12,723 bases of DNA, taken from the NCBI GenBank assembly GCA_035490315.1, contig DATHET010000016.1, positions 1 to 12,723 of the forward strand, in the 5' to 3' direction. This stretch comes from JADJQU01 sp035490315 (lineage in GTDB: Bacteria > Planctomycetota > UBA1135 > GCA-002686595). Within the stretch, counting starts at the first letter, position 1. The number at the start of each line of letters is the position of its first letter. The notes below the pieces were generated by a model, which ran no database searches, was not told the origin of the DNA, and saw only the letters and a program-made list of their open reading frames with translations. The position numbers and the translations under genes are program-made. Below, in pieces: positions 12,648-12,723 of the stretch.

Positions 12648-12723
12648 GACAATGAGCTTGGGGAAGGGGTTGGGACGCAAAGCTCTGGGGTGTGGACTCG
12701 AGCCTCGAGCGACCATGATGGGC

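Noticed and set aside
12697..12709. Doubled CTCGAG palindromes near the right edge
   Set aside because: Two six-base palindromes one base apart are too short to call a site, and the region continues beyond the window.
1..12723. CRISPR arrays, tRNA/rRNA genes, insertion sequences, integrase or phage genes
   Set aside because: No regularly spaced repeats, cloverleaf-like segments, transposase or integrase motifs were seen on either strand by eye; a tRNA/Rfam scan would settle small RNAs.

Overview
The window is 12.7 kb of GC-rich, gene-dense bacterial chromosome with no rRNA, tRNA, CRISPR array, insertion sequence or plasmid/phage hallmark that I could see. A Planctomycetota-like organism is the best guess. 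The reasons are the very high GC content, small genes on alternating strands, secreted alpha/alpha-toroid and coiled-coil lipoproteins, an EPND-type PPC domain lipoprotein, a lone pseudopilin, and a PTPS paralog with the active-site Glu reported from folB-less Planctomycetes. This is an inference from gene content; a deep-branching neighbour such as Myxococcota is not excluded.

Layout. 1-593 (+) is the C-terminal 60% of malate dehydrogenase, cut by the window edge. 661-900 (+) is a HicB-type antitoxin with no HicA after it, only a seven-codon stub. 945-2396 (-) is MiaB, the tRNA methylthiolase, divergent from a hotdog-fold PaaI-type thioesterase (2424-2900, +) with a possible leaderless promoter. 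Next on the plus strand come a PPC-domain lipoprotein (3015-3719) and a small exported MORN/YwqK-repeat protein (3777-4103). The latter overlaps tail-to-tail by 31 bp with a PTPS-III-like pterin enzyme (4073-4603, -). A pseudopilin-like protein with an atypical cleavage site follows (4847-5401, +), then an FkbM methyltransferase (5480-6313, +). That gene is convergent with an unusual WaaP-like kinase/methyltransferase fusion (6300-7712, -). A metal-dependent amidohydrolase (7817-8725, +) faces the last block.

The last block is a probable four-gene operon on the minus strand, read from 12647 down to 8733: coiled-coil lipoprotein, secreted QW-motif toroid protein (4-nt gap), EboA-domain protein (60-nt gap), and a TatD-family EboB-like hydrolase (TGATG stop/start overlap). 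EboA and EboB belong to the ebo cluster, which in cyanobacteria is linked to export of a scytonemin precursor to the periplasm. The other ebo genes are not in the window. Pairing eboA-eboB with two envelope proteins is the most interesting arrangement here and may be a reduced or rewired ebo system. Its substrate cannot be read from the sequence.

Other points of interest are the kinase-methyltransferase fusion, the Cys-to-Glu active-site change in the PTPS paralog, the stub where hicA would be expected, and two strong inverted repeats in divergent intergenic regions (4757-4800 and 7754-7790).
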